From: JBOHUC01 sp050733935
GTDB taxonomy: Bacteria > Eisenbacteria > RBG-16-71-46 > DASYSL01
Assembly (NCBI GenBank): GCA_050733935.1
Contig: JBOHUC010000024.1
Location: 11,437-75,436, forward strand
Direction: 5' to 3'
DNA: 64,000 nucleotides
The notes beneath the pieces were generated by a model, which had not been told where the DNA came from, did not search any database, and worked only from the letters and a program-made list of their open reading frames with translations. This document shows positions 1 through 8,130 of the stretch, piece by piece (positions within the stretch are counted from its first letter, which is position 1; every line of letters begins with the position of its first letter). A program made the translations under genes and the position numbers.

Positions 1-1009
1 CGAAGCTCCCGCTCGAGCGCGGCATCCACGGGGGCGGCTCGAGCACCTTTTGGAGCGGAGAGCGTGGAGACGTCCAGATCATGAAGGCCGATCCGCGATC
101 CCGCCACTCGTTGCGCACCGCGCGCCACAGATGTCGCACGGCGTCCTCGTGGCCCGGGCGAAACCACACGCGGCTTGCCCCGATCTCGCGCATGAGTCCG
201 TCTTTCGGAACGATCCGAATCAGATGGTTGAGGAGCCACGGCACGACCGGCATGCGAACCATGCGGGTCGTCCGGATCCGCCCCCCCTCGATCACCGCGA
301 GCCCCGCGACCATCTCGCCCGCGTGCGTGACCGCCACCCGCAAATGCCGAAATTGAGACTCCAGCGGAGTCTCCTCGCACCACGCGCGGAGGCCTTCGGC
401 CGTCTCGGGCGCATAGAAATTGAATTCCGCATGGAACGTGTTGACGCCCTCGACGAAGGACGCGAGGCCTTCGCCATCGGACAGCTCGAGTGCACGCTCC
501 TGATAGGCGCTCGAGCGGGGTGCGCGCGAAGCGGCAGGCATCGGAAAGACGGTCAGGCAATCGCGCAGCGTCTGCGTGCTCCAGCGGGCCGCGGTCTTCA
601 CTGAGCCCGTGTTGCCGCGCTGGATGCCGGCGTAGATCACTCCACCTTCTCCGACTCGCTCGTGCGCCCGCTCTACCCGTGCGTCGGCGATCTGCGCGGC
701 AAGCCCGCGCCGCCGCATCACGGGGTGCACGACGAGGGAATTGAGGAAAGCGTAGGGACGCAGCTCTCCCTCATACTGGCAGCGACCAAAACGGATGAGC
801 CCGGCTCCTGCGAGCCCTTCGAATCCATCCGACTCGGCGACCACGCCTTCGAAATCTCCGTGGAGCGCTCGCAGCGCGTCCCACGGCGGAATCTGAAAGC
901 GCGAGGAGACCTGGAAGCGCCCGGCGTCCGCGCTCTGCGCAAGGAGTGTCGCGAACGCGGGGCCGTCCGCGGGAACGATCGGACGCAGGCGGAAACCGTA
1001 ATCGGTCAT
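1..1009 (-). CDS. GNAT-family N-acetyltransferase, cut by the window edge
   Basis: Reading back from the ATG at 1009 gives 336 codons with no stop before position 1, so the C-terminus lies outside the window. A GNAT acetyltransferase fold is visible: the segment LVVHPVMRRRGLAAQI (about residues 92-107) has the strand and the R-R-x-G-x-A loop that holds the acetyl-CoA pyrophosphate. The second half is alpha/beta without a second clear loop, which may be a degenerate second GNAT domain as in Eis-like proteins. It is divergent from the sigma gene at 1063, with only 53 bp between starts, so the promoters must overlap. The substrate cannot be told. Confidence 0.75.
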   Translation of the reverse strand, partial: MTDYGFRLRPIVPADGPAFATLLAQSADAGRFQVSSRFQIPPWDALRALHGDFEGVVAESDGFEGLAGAGLIRFGRCQYEGELRPYAFLNSLVVHPVMRRRGLAAQIADARVERAHERVGEGGVIYAGIQRGNTGSVKTAARWSTQTLRDCLTVFPMPAASRAPRSSAYQERALELSDGEGLASFVEGVNTFHAEFNFYAPETAEGLRAWCEETPLESQFRHLRVAVTHAGEMVAGLAVIEGGRIRTTRMVRMPVVPWLLNHLIRIVPKDGLMREIGASRVWFRPGHEDAVRHLWRAVRNEWRDRGSAFMIWTSPRSPLQKVLEPPPWMPRSSGSF

Positions 1010-1062
1010 ACGCCCCAAAACTAGCATGCAACCTTTCCCCGCTCCCGAACCACAGAGGGGAC

Positions 1063-1623
1063 ATGGAAGCCCACGCTCCCGAGCCCGCCGATCGTGAACT
1101 GGTGGAGCGGTTCCTAAGGACGCGATCGGACGCCGCCTTCCTCGCGCTCTACGACCGCCACACCGAGGCGCTTTACGCGTTTGCGGCGCGGCTCGTCGGG
1201 AGCGCGTCGGGCCACGAGCCGGCCGAGCTCGTTCAGGAGGCCTGGCTTCGCGCGCTCACGGGGCTTTCCCAATTCCGGTGGGGATCGAGCCTCCGCACGT
1301 GGCTCTGCGGAATCGTTCTCAATCGCTGGCGCGAAGTGCGCCAGCGGGAAGTCCGGGAGCGCCGATTCGAGATCGTGGAGGGCTCGCGTTCGCCGGAGGG
1401 GACGGCACTGCCGGCCGGCGACGCGGTCCTCCTCGAGCGGGCGCTGGCGACACTGCCGGAAGGATATCGAGAAGTGCTGCTGCTGCACGACGTCGAGGGT
1501 TACACGCATGAGGAGATCGCACGGCACTTCGGGATCGTCGAAGGCACATCGAAGAGTCAGCTCCACCGGGCGCGTCGCGCGCTTCGTGAAGCCCTGGGAC
1601 TGACGGAGAAGGAGCGGGCATGA
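1063..1623 (+). CDS. ECF RNA polymerase sigma factor
   Basis: 186 aa. Region 2 is seen in FLALYDRHTEALYAFAARLV and ELVQEAWLRAL (about residues 25-65). Region 4 is the segment beginning LPEGYREVLLLHDVEGYTHE, with the helix-turn-helix ending in SQLHRARRALREAL. The ATG at 1063 was chosen because it follows AGAGGGG and begins just before region 2; an upstream in-frame start at 946 would run into the divergent gene. A possible -10, TAGCAT, lies at 1022-1027. The stop overlaps the next gene by ATGA, so the two are translated together and the downstream membrane protein is the likely anti-sigma factor. No SnoaL or TPR extension is present. Confidence 0.88.
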   Translation: MEAHAPEPADRELVERFLRTRSDAAFLALYDRHTEALYAFAARLVGSASGHEPAELVQEAWLRALTGLSQFRWGSSLRTWLCGIVLNRWREVRQREVRERRFEIVEGSRSPEGTALPAGDAVLLERALATLPEGYREVLLLHDVEGYTHEEIARHFGIVEGTSKSQLHRARRALREALGLTEKERA

Positions 1624-2276
1624 GTGACGATCGCAAGCCGCACGAGGACGATCCGGGACGTCCGGCGCTCGAAGGTTGGGGCGCCGCGTGGCGGCCGCCG
1701 GCCTCGCTCCGCGAAGACACGTTGCGGGCTGCGCGGGCGCGCGGCCTCGTGGGGGGACGAAGGATGAATCGATGGAGCTTGTGGGTCGGCGCGGCGGCGG
1801 CAGCGGTTCTGCTGTTCGTCGCAGGATTCGGGCTCGGATCGCAGCGCGTACCCGGCGCGCCGGAGGAGACGAACGTGGCCAGCACGAAAGGATCGACCGC
1901 GGGAGAAGCGGCCGCACCGGACGCCCCGACGGGACCGCTCTTCGCGCTCTTCCTGTTCGAAGACAAGGGCTACCAGCAGCCCACGCCCGACGCGCTCGGC
2001 GCGCGCATCGGCGAATACTCGAGCTGGGCGCGCAGCATCGGGGAGTCGGGCCGCTACGTGACCGGGGAGAAGCTCGCGGACGACGGATCGTTCTGCCGTC
2101 TCGAGAAGGGAGCGCTCACCGCGTCGGGTCCCGTGCACGACTCGACTCGCGGGGTCCTCGCAGGCTACTTCATCATCGGAGCGGCGAGCCTCGAAGAGGC
2201 GCGCTCGATCGCTCGCAACTGCCCCCACCTCAAGTACGGCGGGAGTGTGGAGATCCGGCGGCTCGAAACGACCTGA
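1620..2276 (+). CDS. Membrane protein with C-terminal YCII (DGPF) domain, probable anti-sigma factor
   Basis: 218 aa. Residues 1-48 are hydrophilic and charged, about 50-72 form one transmembrane helix (LWVGAAAAAVLLFVAGFG), then a Gly/Ala/Pro linker. About 106-214 form a YCII-related alpha/beta domain beginning LFALFLFEDKGY and containing AGYFIIGAASLEEARSIA and GGSVEIRRLE. The topology (short cytosolic part, one TM, folded outer domain) and the ATGA overlap with the ECF sigma gene suggest a membrane anti-sigma factor. No HxxxCxxC zinc motif is present. YCII/DGPF proteins are known neighbours of ECF42 sigma factors but as separate soluble proteins; the fusion to a TM segment is unusual. The sensing role is inferred. 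Confidence 0.7.
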   Translation: MSDDRKPHEDDPGRPALEGWGAAWRPPASLREDTLRAARARGLVGGRRMNRWSLWVGAAAAAVLLFVAGFGLGSQRVPGAPEETNVASTKGSTAGEAAAPDAPTGPLFALFLFEDKGYQQPTPDALGARIGEYSSWARSIGESGRYVTGEKLADDGSFCRLEKGALTASGPVHDSTRGVLAGYFIIGAASLEEARSIARNCPHLKYGGSVEIRRLETT

Positions 2277-2300
2277 TCGAGCCCCGGCGGCTGCCTGGGC

Positions 2301-2972
2301 TCAGGCGCCGAGCACGAAGTCGAACGTCGCGAGCTTGTGGGTCCGCCCGTCGGCCACGTTCATGAGGAGCTCGGGCTGGAAGATGCCGTCCCGCTGATTC
2401 CGGGGCTCGTTCGGGAAATAGAGCTGGGTCGTGAGGATCTTCCCCTTCGGCGCCTGGACGCGCACATGGAAGTGGCGCGTCCGTCCCGGATAGAGACCGG
2501 GGACGACCGTCTCGAGCCGGAACTTCCCGTCGGCGTCCGCGAACTGATGCCCGCGGCATCGGTAGCCCTCGTTGTCGTAGTCCCCGTCGCCGTCGGCGTG
2601 CCAGAAGTCGAGGAGTGCCCCCGCGACGGGCTTGCAGTTCTTCGAGAACACGCGTCCCGCGAGCACGATCGGCGTCCCCGGAACTCCCTTCTCGAGGAGC
2701 GACTTCTTGAGCGGGGAGTTCGGCGTGTAGAAGGGGCCCGCCGTTTCGGAGGGCGTGATGTCGTCGTCGTCCGCGCACGGCGGCGTTGCGGCGAGGACCG
2801 GCTCGTCGGCGCCCGCGGCGGACGCCGCGCGCTTCGTGGATTCGGCGGCCCACACGTCTGCGGCGCCCGCCGCGTGCGCGATCCAGGCGGCGACGGTCCA
2901 TCCCGCGGGCAGGAGCAATGCAGACTTCAGGAATCGGCGGCGATCCAGCAACGGCTCGATGCGATCGGACAT
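2301..2972 (-). CDS. Intradiol ring-cleavage dioxygenase-like protein, Tat-exported
   Basis: 223 aa from the ATG at 2972, preceded by GGAGGG. The N-terminus carries a twin-arginine motif (DRRRFLKSALLLPAGW), so export in folded, metal-loaded form is expected. The non-heme Fe(III) ligands of the family can be placed: Tyr in GYRCRG, Tyr in PGLYPGR, and two His in RHFHVRV. GPFYTPN is the family's entry motif. Such secreted dioxygenases cleave catechol-type rings between the hydroxyls, or may act in envelope chemistry; the substrate here is unknown. It is short compared with cytosolic catechol dioxygenases and lacks their N-terminal helical dimer domain. It lies 92 bp downstream of the kinase gene on the same strand. 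Confidence 0.85.
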   Translation of the reverse strand: MSDRIEPLLDRRRFLKSALLLPAGWTVAAWIAHAAGAADVWAAESTKRAASAAGADEPVLAATPPCADDDDITPSETAGPFYTPNSPLKKSLLEKGVPGTPIVLAGRVFSKNCKPVAGALLDFWHADGDGDYDNEGYRCRGHQFADADGKFRLETVVPGLYPGRTRHFHVRVQAPKGKILTTQLYFPNEPRNQRDGIFQPELLMNVADGRTHKLATFDFVLGA

Positions 2973-3063
2973 GCGGCGCTCCCTCCGAGGCGGTGGATTC
3001 GACGGTAGGGAACGCGCCGGGGCCTGTGCAAACCCAAAGCACGGCCGGTGTGCAATCTCTGCG

Positions 3064-5454
3064 TCAGGCCAGTCGGGCATCGCTCCCGGCGGCACGCCCG
3101 GTATCGATCCGCACTTCCTTGAAGAGCGCATGATTCACGGCGCTGACCATGGGAGCTTCGAGAGGCCAGACAAGAGTGAGATTGGATCTGCGCGGGGCGT
3201 ACGGCTCCCGATCCAGAACCGGATGCAGGTTCGGGTTCAGGCGCGCCGAGACCGGGGAGAGGTCCGCATTGACAGGCTGACGCAGGTACACGAGGGCCCG
3301 GTCCAGATCGCCGAGGCGGACACACGCCTCGGCGAGCAAGTAGCACGAGCCCGTGTTGAGACCCCGCGGGTCCTTCAGTTCCTCGACCAGCCTCCGAGCC
3401 TCGTCGTGACGACCAGTACCCGCCGCGATGGCAGCACGGGACGCGTCCATCTCATGCCCATCCGCTCCATCCTTCAGAGCTTCCTCGAGCGTCTGCTCGG
3501 CGCGGGCATAGTCCCCTCGCAGGATGTGCGCCGCAATTCGAAGACCGTAGCTGCCGTTGATGTAAAACGTCGCATCCGTCATCTCTCGCAGGCGCCGGGC
3601 AGTGGCGATCGACTCCTCGATCCTCTCCGTATCCAAAAGGAGAACCGAGAGCCAGGTTACCGCGAAGAGCTCCTGCGGATCGATTTCGAGCACACGGCGG
3701 ATGAGACGTTCCGTTCCGGCCACGTCCGCGAGCGCATACTTGTTGACCGCCAGGTTCAACATGGCCGGCGTGAACCGTGGATTCACTTCGAGGGCACGCT
3801 CGAGCTCCATGCGTGACTCGGCAGCCTCACCGGATTGTCGCAATACGAGAGCGAGGGCCTTGTGGCCTTCCGCAAGACGCGGATCGATTGCAATGGCTCG
3901 CCGCGCCGCTTCGATGCCTGACCGGCGGGCTTCAACCGGGTCGTCGGTCAACTGGAACTGAAGCATCTGTCCGTAGCAATCCGCGATCCCCGACCAGGCG
4001 AGTGCGTAGTTGGGATCGATCTCGGTGGCCTCGCGGAAGAACTCGAAGGCCTCGCGGATGCTCTTCTCCGAATACTGGCGATAGCGGTCCCGCCCTTTCA
4101 GGTAGAGATCGTACGCGCGGACATCCTTTGGCCGCTCCTTGCCCAGGTTCTCGGATTCGCCGGGCCGCAGCGCGACGCGAAGCGCTTCGGCAATGGAGGA
4201 CGCGATTTCTTCCTGAACCGCGAACACGTCCTCGAGAGTCCGGTCGTAGCGATCGGCCCAGAGATGGAATCCGTCTGCGGCATTGATGAGCTGTGCGGTG
4301 ATCCGCACGCGATCGCCGGCGCGCCGGACGCTGCCCTCGAGCACCGCCCGGACCCCGAGCTCAGTACCGACCTTCGCGATGTCGACGGCTTGCCCGCGAT
4401 AGCGGGCAACGGCATTCCGTGAGGCCACGCGCAGGCCCTTGATCTTCGAGAGATCGGTCAGAATGTCCTCGGTGATTCCCGAGCAGAAGTAATCGCTCTC
4501 CTTGTCGGCGGCCAGGTTCTCGAAATAGAGCACAGCGAGCGACGGAAGCTCCGCGGCTTTCGGGCCGATTCCGGACGCGGGTCCGCGTCCCGCCGAGGAG
4601 AGTTCGGCGGCGATGGCCGAAAGCTCGCGGCGCAAATCGCCGATGTCGCGCGGCCGCTCCGTTGCATCCTTCGTGAGGCAACGTTCCATGAGCTCCCGAA
4701 GGCGGACCGGCACGCCCGGCGGCAGCGCACTCCAGTCCGGCTCGCGCTCGAGGATTCCGGCAATCACGTCGGAGGAGGTTTCGCCGGCGAACGTCTGTTT
4801 GCCGCTCAGGCATTCGAACAGCAGGCAGCCGAACGCCCACACGTCGGTGCGGCGATCCACGGGCTTCCCGCGCGCCTGCTCGGGGCTCATGTACGGTGCT
4901 GTGCCGAGAACGACCCCGTGTTCGGTGATCGAGGGGGCCTGGGGCGTCACGGTGAGGTCGGAGGACGAGCCGGGCTCGGTTCCCTTCGCGAGCCCGAAGT
5001 CGAGCACCTTGACGGCCCCGGACGGCGTGAGAATCACGTTCGCGGGCTTGAGGTCGCGATGGACGATCCCGCGTTCGTGCGCGGCATCGACGGCGGCCGC
5101 GATTTGACCGCCCAGGTCGAGCGTCTCGCGCACGCTGAGCGGGCCCCGGGCCAGGCGTGCGCTCAGCGTCTCGCCGTCGACGAACTCGAGAACGATGTAC
5201 GGCGTGCCGTCGACGTCCTCGAGCCCGTGGATCATGGCGATGTTCGGATGATTGAGCGCGGCCACGAGTTTCGCTTCGCGCTCGAATCGCGCGCGGCGCT
5301 CGGGGTCGCTCGTGAAGGCCTTCGGCAGGGACTTGATCGCGACCGTCCGCTCGAGGCGCGTGTCGCGCGCGCGGTAGACCTCGCCCATCCCACCTGCGCC
5401 AAGGGGCGCAAGGATCTCGTACTGACCGAGGCGTGTGCCGGTCATCAGGGACAT
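3064..5454 (-). CDS. Serine/threonine protein kinase with TolB-like domain and TPR repeats
   Basis: 796 aa. Residues 1-280 are a complete Hanks-type kinase: glycine loop GAGGMGEVY (19-27), Lys41 in VAIK, HRDLKPAN (132-139), DFG (152-154) and APYMSPEQARG. About 300-430 resemble the TolB-like domain of CadC/adenylate-cyclase-type regulators, beginning LAVLYFENLAADKESDYF. From about 450 to 760 the protein is a run of TPR helices. No transmembrane segment is evident between kinase and sensor parts, so it is likely cytosolic. The architecture is common in Acidobacteria and FCB bacteria and implies phosphorylation coupled to protein-protein binding. Targets are unknown. It is transcribed alone; the SDR gene ends 109 bp upstream. 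Confidence 0.93.
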   Translation of the reverse strand: MSLMTGTRLGQYEILAPLGAGGMGEVYRARDTRLERTVAIKSLPKAFTSDPERRARFEREAKLVAALNHPNIAMIHGLEDVDGTPYIVLEFVDGETLSARLARGPLSVRETLDLGGQIAAAVDAAHERGIVHRDLKPANVILTPSGAVKVLDFGLAKGTEPGSSSDLTVTPQAPSITEHGVVLGTAPYMSPEQARGKPVDRRTDVWAFGCLLFECLSGKQTFAGETSSDVIAGILEREPDWSALPPGVPVRLRELMERCLTKDATERPRDIGDLRRELSAIAAELSSAGRGPASGIGPKAAELPSLAVLYFENLAADKESDYFCSGITEDILTDLSKIKGLRVASRNAVARYRGQAVDIAKVGTELGVRAVLEGSVRRAGDRVRITAQLINAADGFHLWADRYDRTLEDVFAVQEEIASSIAEALRVALRPGESENLGKERPKDVRAYDLYLKGRDRYRQYSEKSIREAFEFFREATEIDPNYALAWSGIADCYGQMLQFQLTDDPVEARRSGIEAARRAIAIDPRLAEGHKALALVLRQSGEAAESRMELERALEVNPRFTPAMLNLAVNKYALADVAGTERLIRRVLEIDPQELFAVTWLSVLLLDTERIEESIATARRLREMTDATFYINGSYGLRIAAHILRGDYARAEQTLEEALKDGADGHEMDASRAAIAAGTGRHDEARRLVEELKDPRGLNTGSCYLLAEACVRLGDLDRALVYLRQPVNADLSPVSARLNPNLHPVLDREPYAPRRSNLTLVWPLEAPMVSAVNHALFKEVRIDTGRAAGSDARLA

Positions 5455-5563
5455 GAGAAAGCCTTCGATCGGGTCGATTCGGAGCAGACCGCCATCATCG
5501 AGCGGGAGGAGTGTCTGTCGCTGCAGAAAGATACAGGCTCACGGCCCCGGCGTTCAAGCGCGC

Positions 5564-6331
5564 TCAGCGTGCGGTGTAGCCCCCGTCGATCACGAGCTCG
5601 CTTCCGGTCACGAACTTCGATTCGTCGGATGCGAGATAGAGGATGCCGTAGGCGATGTCGTCCGGCTCGCCCATGCGCCCGAGAGGGTGGCGTGCGGCGA
5701 TCGTCTTCTTCCCGCCTTCCACGTCGCCCGACGCCTCAAGGAAGCCCTCGACCATCGGCGTCCAGATGAAGCCCGGGTGAACCGAGTTCACCCTGATGTT
5801 TTCGCGCGCGTAGTACATCGCATCCGTCTTGGTCATGAGGCGAAGCGCCCCCTTCGACGCATGATATGGCGGAGCATCGGGCGCGCCGACGAGCCCGTAG
5901 ATCGAGGAGAGATTCACGATGCTTCCGCCGCCTGCCTTTCGCAGGTGTGGGATCGAGTGCTTCGTGCAGAAAAAACAGCCCTTCACGTTCACGGCCTGGA
6001 CCCGGTCCCACTCGGCCTCGGTGATCTCTTCGGTCGGCTTGCTCGCGCCGCTGATGCCCGCGTTGTTGACGAGAACGTCGAGCCGCCCGAATTCCTGAAC
6101 GACCTCTGCGATCACGCGCCGGACTTCGTCCTCTTTCGCCACGTCGAGGTGCCAGTACTTCGCGCGCCCGCCGGCCGTGCGTATCTCCTCAGTGAGCTTC
6201 GCGCCCTCGCTGTCGAGCACGTCCGTCACCGCGACCGACGCCCCTTCCCGCGCGAGCATGAGACACGCCGCACGGCCGATGCCGAGCGCCCCGCCCGTGA
6301 CGATCGCGACCTTTCCTGCCACTCGATTCAT
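5564..6331 (-). CDS. SDR-family oxidoreductase (3-oxoacyl-ACP reductase-like)
   Basis: 255 aa. The ATG at 6331 follows AGGAG; an ATG nine codons upstream lacks one. This is a classical short-chain dehydrogenase: TGGALGIG (12-19) binds the dinucleotide, Asp37 after the second strand favours NAD(H), NNAG lies at 89-92, and the catalytic set is Ser142 or Ser143, Tyr156 and Lys160 (YHASK). The C-terminal half keeps PGFIWTPMVEGF and ends GSELVIDGGYTAR as in the FabG/glucose dehydrogenase group. Length is typical. The substrate is not predictable from sequence, and no neighbour gives a pathway. Confidence 0.92.
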   Translation of the reverse strand: MNRVAGKVAIVTGGALGIGRAACLMLAREGASVAVTDVLDSEGAKLTEEIRTAGGRAKYWHLDVAKEDEVRRVIAEVVQEFGRLDVLVNNAGISGASKPTEEITEAEWDRVQAVNVKGCFFCTKHSIPHLRKAGGGSIVNLSSIYGLVGAPDAPPYHASKGALRLMTKTDAMYYARENIRVNSVHPGFIWTPMVEGFLEASGDVEGGKKTIAARHPLGRMGEPDDIAYGILYLASDESKFVTGSELVIDGGYTAR

Positions 6332-6395
6332 TTCGTTCTCCTGTCGCCTGTGAACCATCCGCCCGGAGAGTAGGAGAGCGAACCAGAAGCCGCAA

Positions 6396-6425
6396 CGCGG
6401 GCCCTTCCGATGGGAGGGGCCCGCG
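6396..6425. terminator. GC-rich hairpin between convergently spaced minus-strand genes
   Basis: CGCGGGCCC at 6396-6404 pairs perfectly with GGGCCCGCG at 6417-6425 around a 12-nt loop. It lies downstream of the sigma gene that ends at 6495 and upstream of the SDR gene. No T-run follows on the minus strand, so it is either a weak terminator or a transcript-stabilising hairpin. Confidence 0.4.
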
Positions 6426-6494
6426 CGCGTCGGGGGGAGAGCTCGAGATGTCAGCGGAACGCCCGCTCTCGGGCAAGTTCCGTTCGTACCTTCT

Positions 6495-7193
6495 TCAGGC
6501 CGCCGTTCGCTCCGCGGCTCGATCAGCGACTCGATCCGATCCGGTCGATCCCTTCCGGGGCGCCGGCGTGCGCACGAGCTTGCGATAGAGCGCCGGATCC
6601 GGATTCCTGAGGTAGCGACCGATCCGGTCGCGGAGGAACACGCGCGCCCGATGGAGGCGCGAGTTCACCGCGGAAACCGTGATGCCCATCGCCTCCGCCG
6701 TCTCGGCGCTCGAGAGATCCTGCAAATCGTGAAGAACGAACGCGGCGCGCTGCTCGGTCGGCAGGGCCTGAATCGCGTCTTCCATGATGCGCCGCGTCTC
6801 GTCGGTCAGGATTTCCTCGTCCGGCGTCGCCGACCAGTCCGGGAGCTCCCACGCGCTCCGCACGTCCGCGTCCTCGGAGGGGTGATCGAGCGAGACCAGG
6901 TTCGCCCGCCGGGCACGCGCCTTCATGAGCGCGGCATTCGTCGCAATGCGGTAGATCCAGGTCGAGAAGCGCGCGTCCTGACGGAAGCGCGGGAGCGCGC
7001 GGTACGCGCTCACGAACGTATCCTGGAGCGCGTCCTGCGTGTCCTCCTCGTGGCGAAGGATCTTGAACAGGATGCGATAGACGATGTTCGTATAGCGTCG
7101 AACGAGCTCGTCGAACGCGGGGGAATCGCCCCCCTGTGCGCGTTTCACGAGAGCTTCGTCCGACTCTCGAGCCAGCAGCGTCGATAGCGTCAT
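6495..7193 (-). CDS. ECF RNA polymerase sigma factor (RpoE-like)
   Basis: 232 aa. Region 2: FDELVRRYTNIVYRILFKIL and EDTQDALQDTFVSAYRAL, followed by FSTWIYRIATNAALMKAR. Region 4: LPTEQRAAFVLHDLQDLS followed by ETAEAMGITVSAVNSRLHRAR, a clean helix-turn-helix. A basic, low-complexity tail of about 35 residues follows. The start overlaps the TetR gene's stop by ATGA, so sigma factor and repressor are co-translated. No anti-sigma gene is adjacent, which implies control at transcription level by the TetR protein rather than by sequestration. That control is inferred. Confidence 0.92.
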   Translation of the reverse strand: MTLSTLLARESDEALVKRAQGGDSPAFDELVRRYTNIVYRILFKILRHEEDTQDALQDTFVSAYRALPRFRQDARFSTWIYRIATNAALMKARARRANLVSLDHPSEDADVRSAWELPDWSATPDEEILTDETRRIMEDAIQALPTEQRAAFVLHDLQDLSSAETAEAMGITVSAVNSRLHRARVFLRDRIGRYLRNPDPALYRKLVRTPAPRKGSTGSDRVADRAAERTAA

Positions 7194-7864
7194 GACTGGC
7201 CTCCTTCCCGGGCCCCGCTTCCTGCGGGCACGTCCTTCCGGCGCAACGTATCGAGATAGCGCGTCAGCATCGTTTCGCAGTCGGAAAAGGCCCCCGGCCC
7301 GCGCACGGCCTTGGCGAGCAGGATCGTGCCCTCGAGCATCGAGAGCAGGAATCCTCCGGCGACGCCGGGAGAGAAATCGTCTGCGAGCTCACCGTCCCGC
7401 TGACCGCGCGCCAGCGCGTCGGCAATGAGCTGTTTCAAGTCGTCGAAGCACGCCACCAGCTCGCGGCGAATGTCTTCGTGCACGTCCGTCGTCTCGGCGG
7501 CGAAGTTGCCGAGAAGACATCCACGCTTGCAGCCGCCGTCCGTCTGATACTGGATGGCCTGGCGGAAGAAGGCCTGGACCTGAGGGATCGCGTCTCCTGT
7601 CCCGGTGAAGACGCTGCGCGTGAGCTCCTCGCGAACGAACAACCGGTATCGGTACAGGAGCTCCCGTCCCAGGTCCTCCTTGCTCTTGAAGTAGAAGTAG
7701 AACGAACCCTTCGGCACCCCGCTCGCGTCGAGAATTTCCTGGAGGCCGGTGTTCTTGAACCCCTTCTGATGGATGAGCTCGGTGGCCGCAGCCAGGATTC
7801 GCGCTTTGGTCTCCTCACCCTTGCGTGTGGGGGCGACGCCGAGTTCGTTCATGCCGTCCATCAT
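7190..7864 (-). CDS. TetR/AcrR-family transcriptional regulator
   Basis: 224 aa. The N-terminal domain shows a TetR helix-turn-helix: ETKARILAAATELIHQKG, then GLQEILDASGVPKGSFYFYF and KSKEDLGREL. The C-terminal part resembles the AcuR/YxaF group and contains a Cys-containing stretch GGCKRGCLLGNFAAE that may respond to thiol-reactive ligands. Possible starts are at 7864, 7861 and 7852. An inverted repeat at 7865-7881 touches the first of these, so the repressor probably controls its own promoter together with the downstream ECF sigma gene. The ligand is unknown. Confidence 0.9.
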   Translation of the reverse strand: MMDGMNELGVAPTRKGEETKARILAAATELIHQKGFKNTGLQEILDASGVPKGSFYFYFKSKEDLGRELLYRYRLFVREELTRSVFTGTGDAIPQVQAFFRQAIQYQTDGGCKRGCLLGNFAAETTDVHEDIRRELVACFDDLKQLIADALARGQRDGELADDFSPGVAGGFLLSMLEGTILLAKAVRGPGAFSDCETMLTRYLDTLRRKDVPAGSGAREGGQS

Positions 7865-7881
7865 ATAGACGACCGGTCTAT
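7865..7881. promoter_or_regulatory. Inverted repeat, probable TetR operator
   Basis: ATAGAC (7865-7870) and GTCTAT (7876-7881) are exact inverted repeats around the 5-bp spacer GACCG. The site directly abuts the TetR start codon. Size and position fit autoregulation by the TetR protein; binding is inferred. Confidence 0.6.
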
Positions 7882-8065
7882 TACGAAGACAAGTCGGCGT
7901 AAAGCTCCGATCGGCCCTGGTTGCTGAGCAGCAAGTGCTCCCAGGCGAAGCGCGCCCCTGACCACGTTCGGCCGGGTGCGACCCCGACGCCTCGGATCTT
8001 GAAGTCTTATCTGGTCAATCACTTGCGTCCGTCGAGGAAAACCGAAAAGGCGAGCCCGAATCCCG

Positions 8066-8130
8066 TTGACGTGGATATCGAAGGGATATAATACTGATAT
8101 CACTCAACCGAAAGGGGGTTCGAGAAACCC
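8066..8130 (+). promoter_or_regulatory. Promoter and leader of the SPFH operon, with paired GATATC sites
   Basis: TTGACG (8066-8071) and a perfect TATAAT (8087-8092) form a near-consensus promoter with a short 15-bp spacer. Two GATATC palindromes (8074-8079 and 8096-8101) lie 22 bp apart, about two helix turns, on each side of the -10 box, an arrangement expected of an operator pair. The leader then has GGGTT/AACCC (8116-8120 and 8126-8130), a small hairpin directly before the ATG. The ribbon-helix-helix protein encoded in the operon is a candidate ligand of the GATATC pair. Confidence 0.6.
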
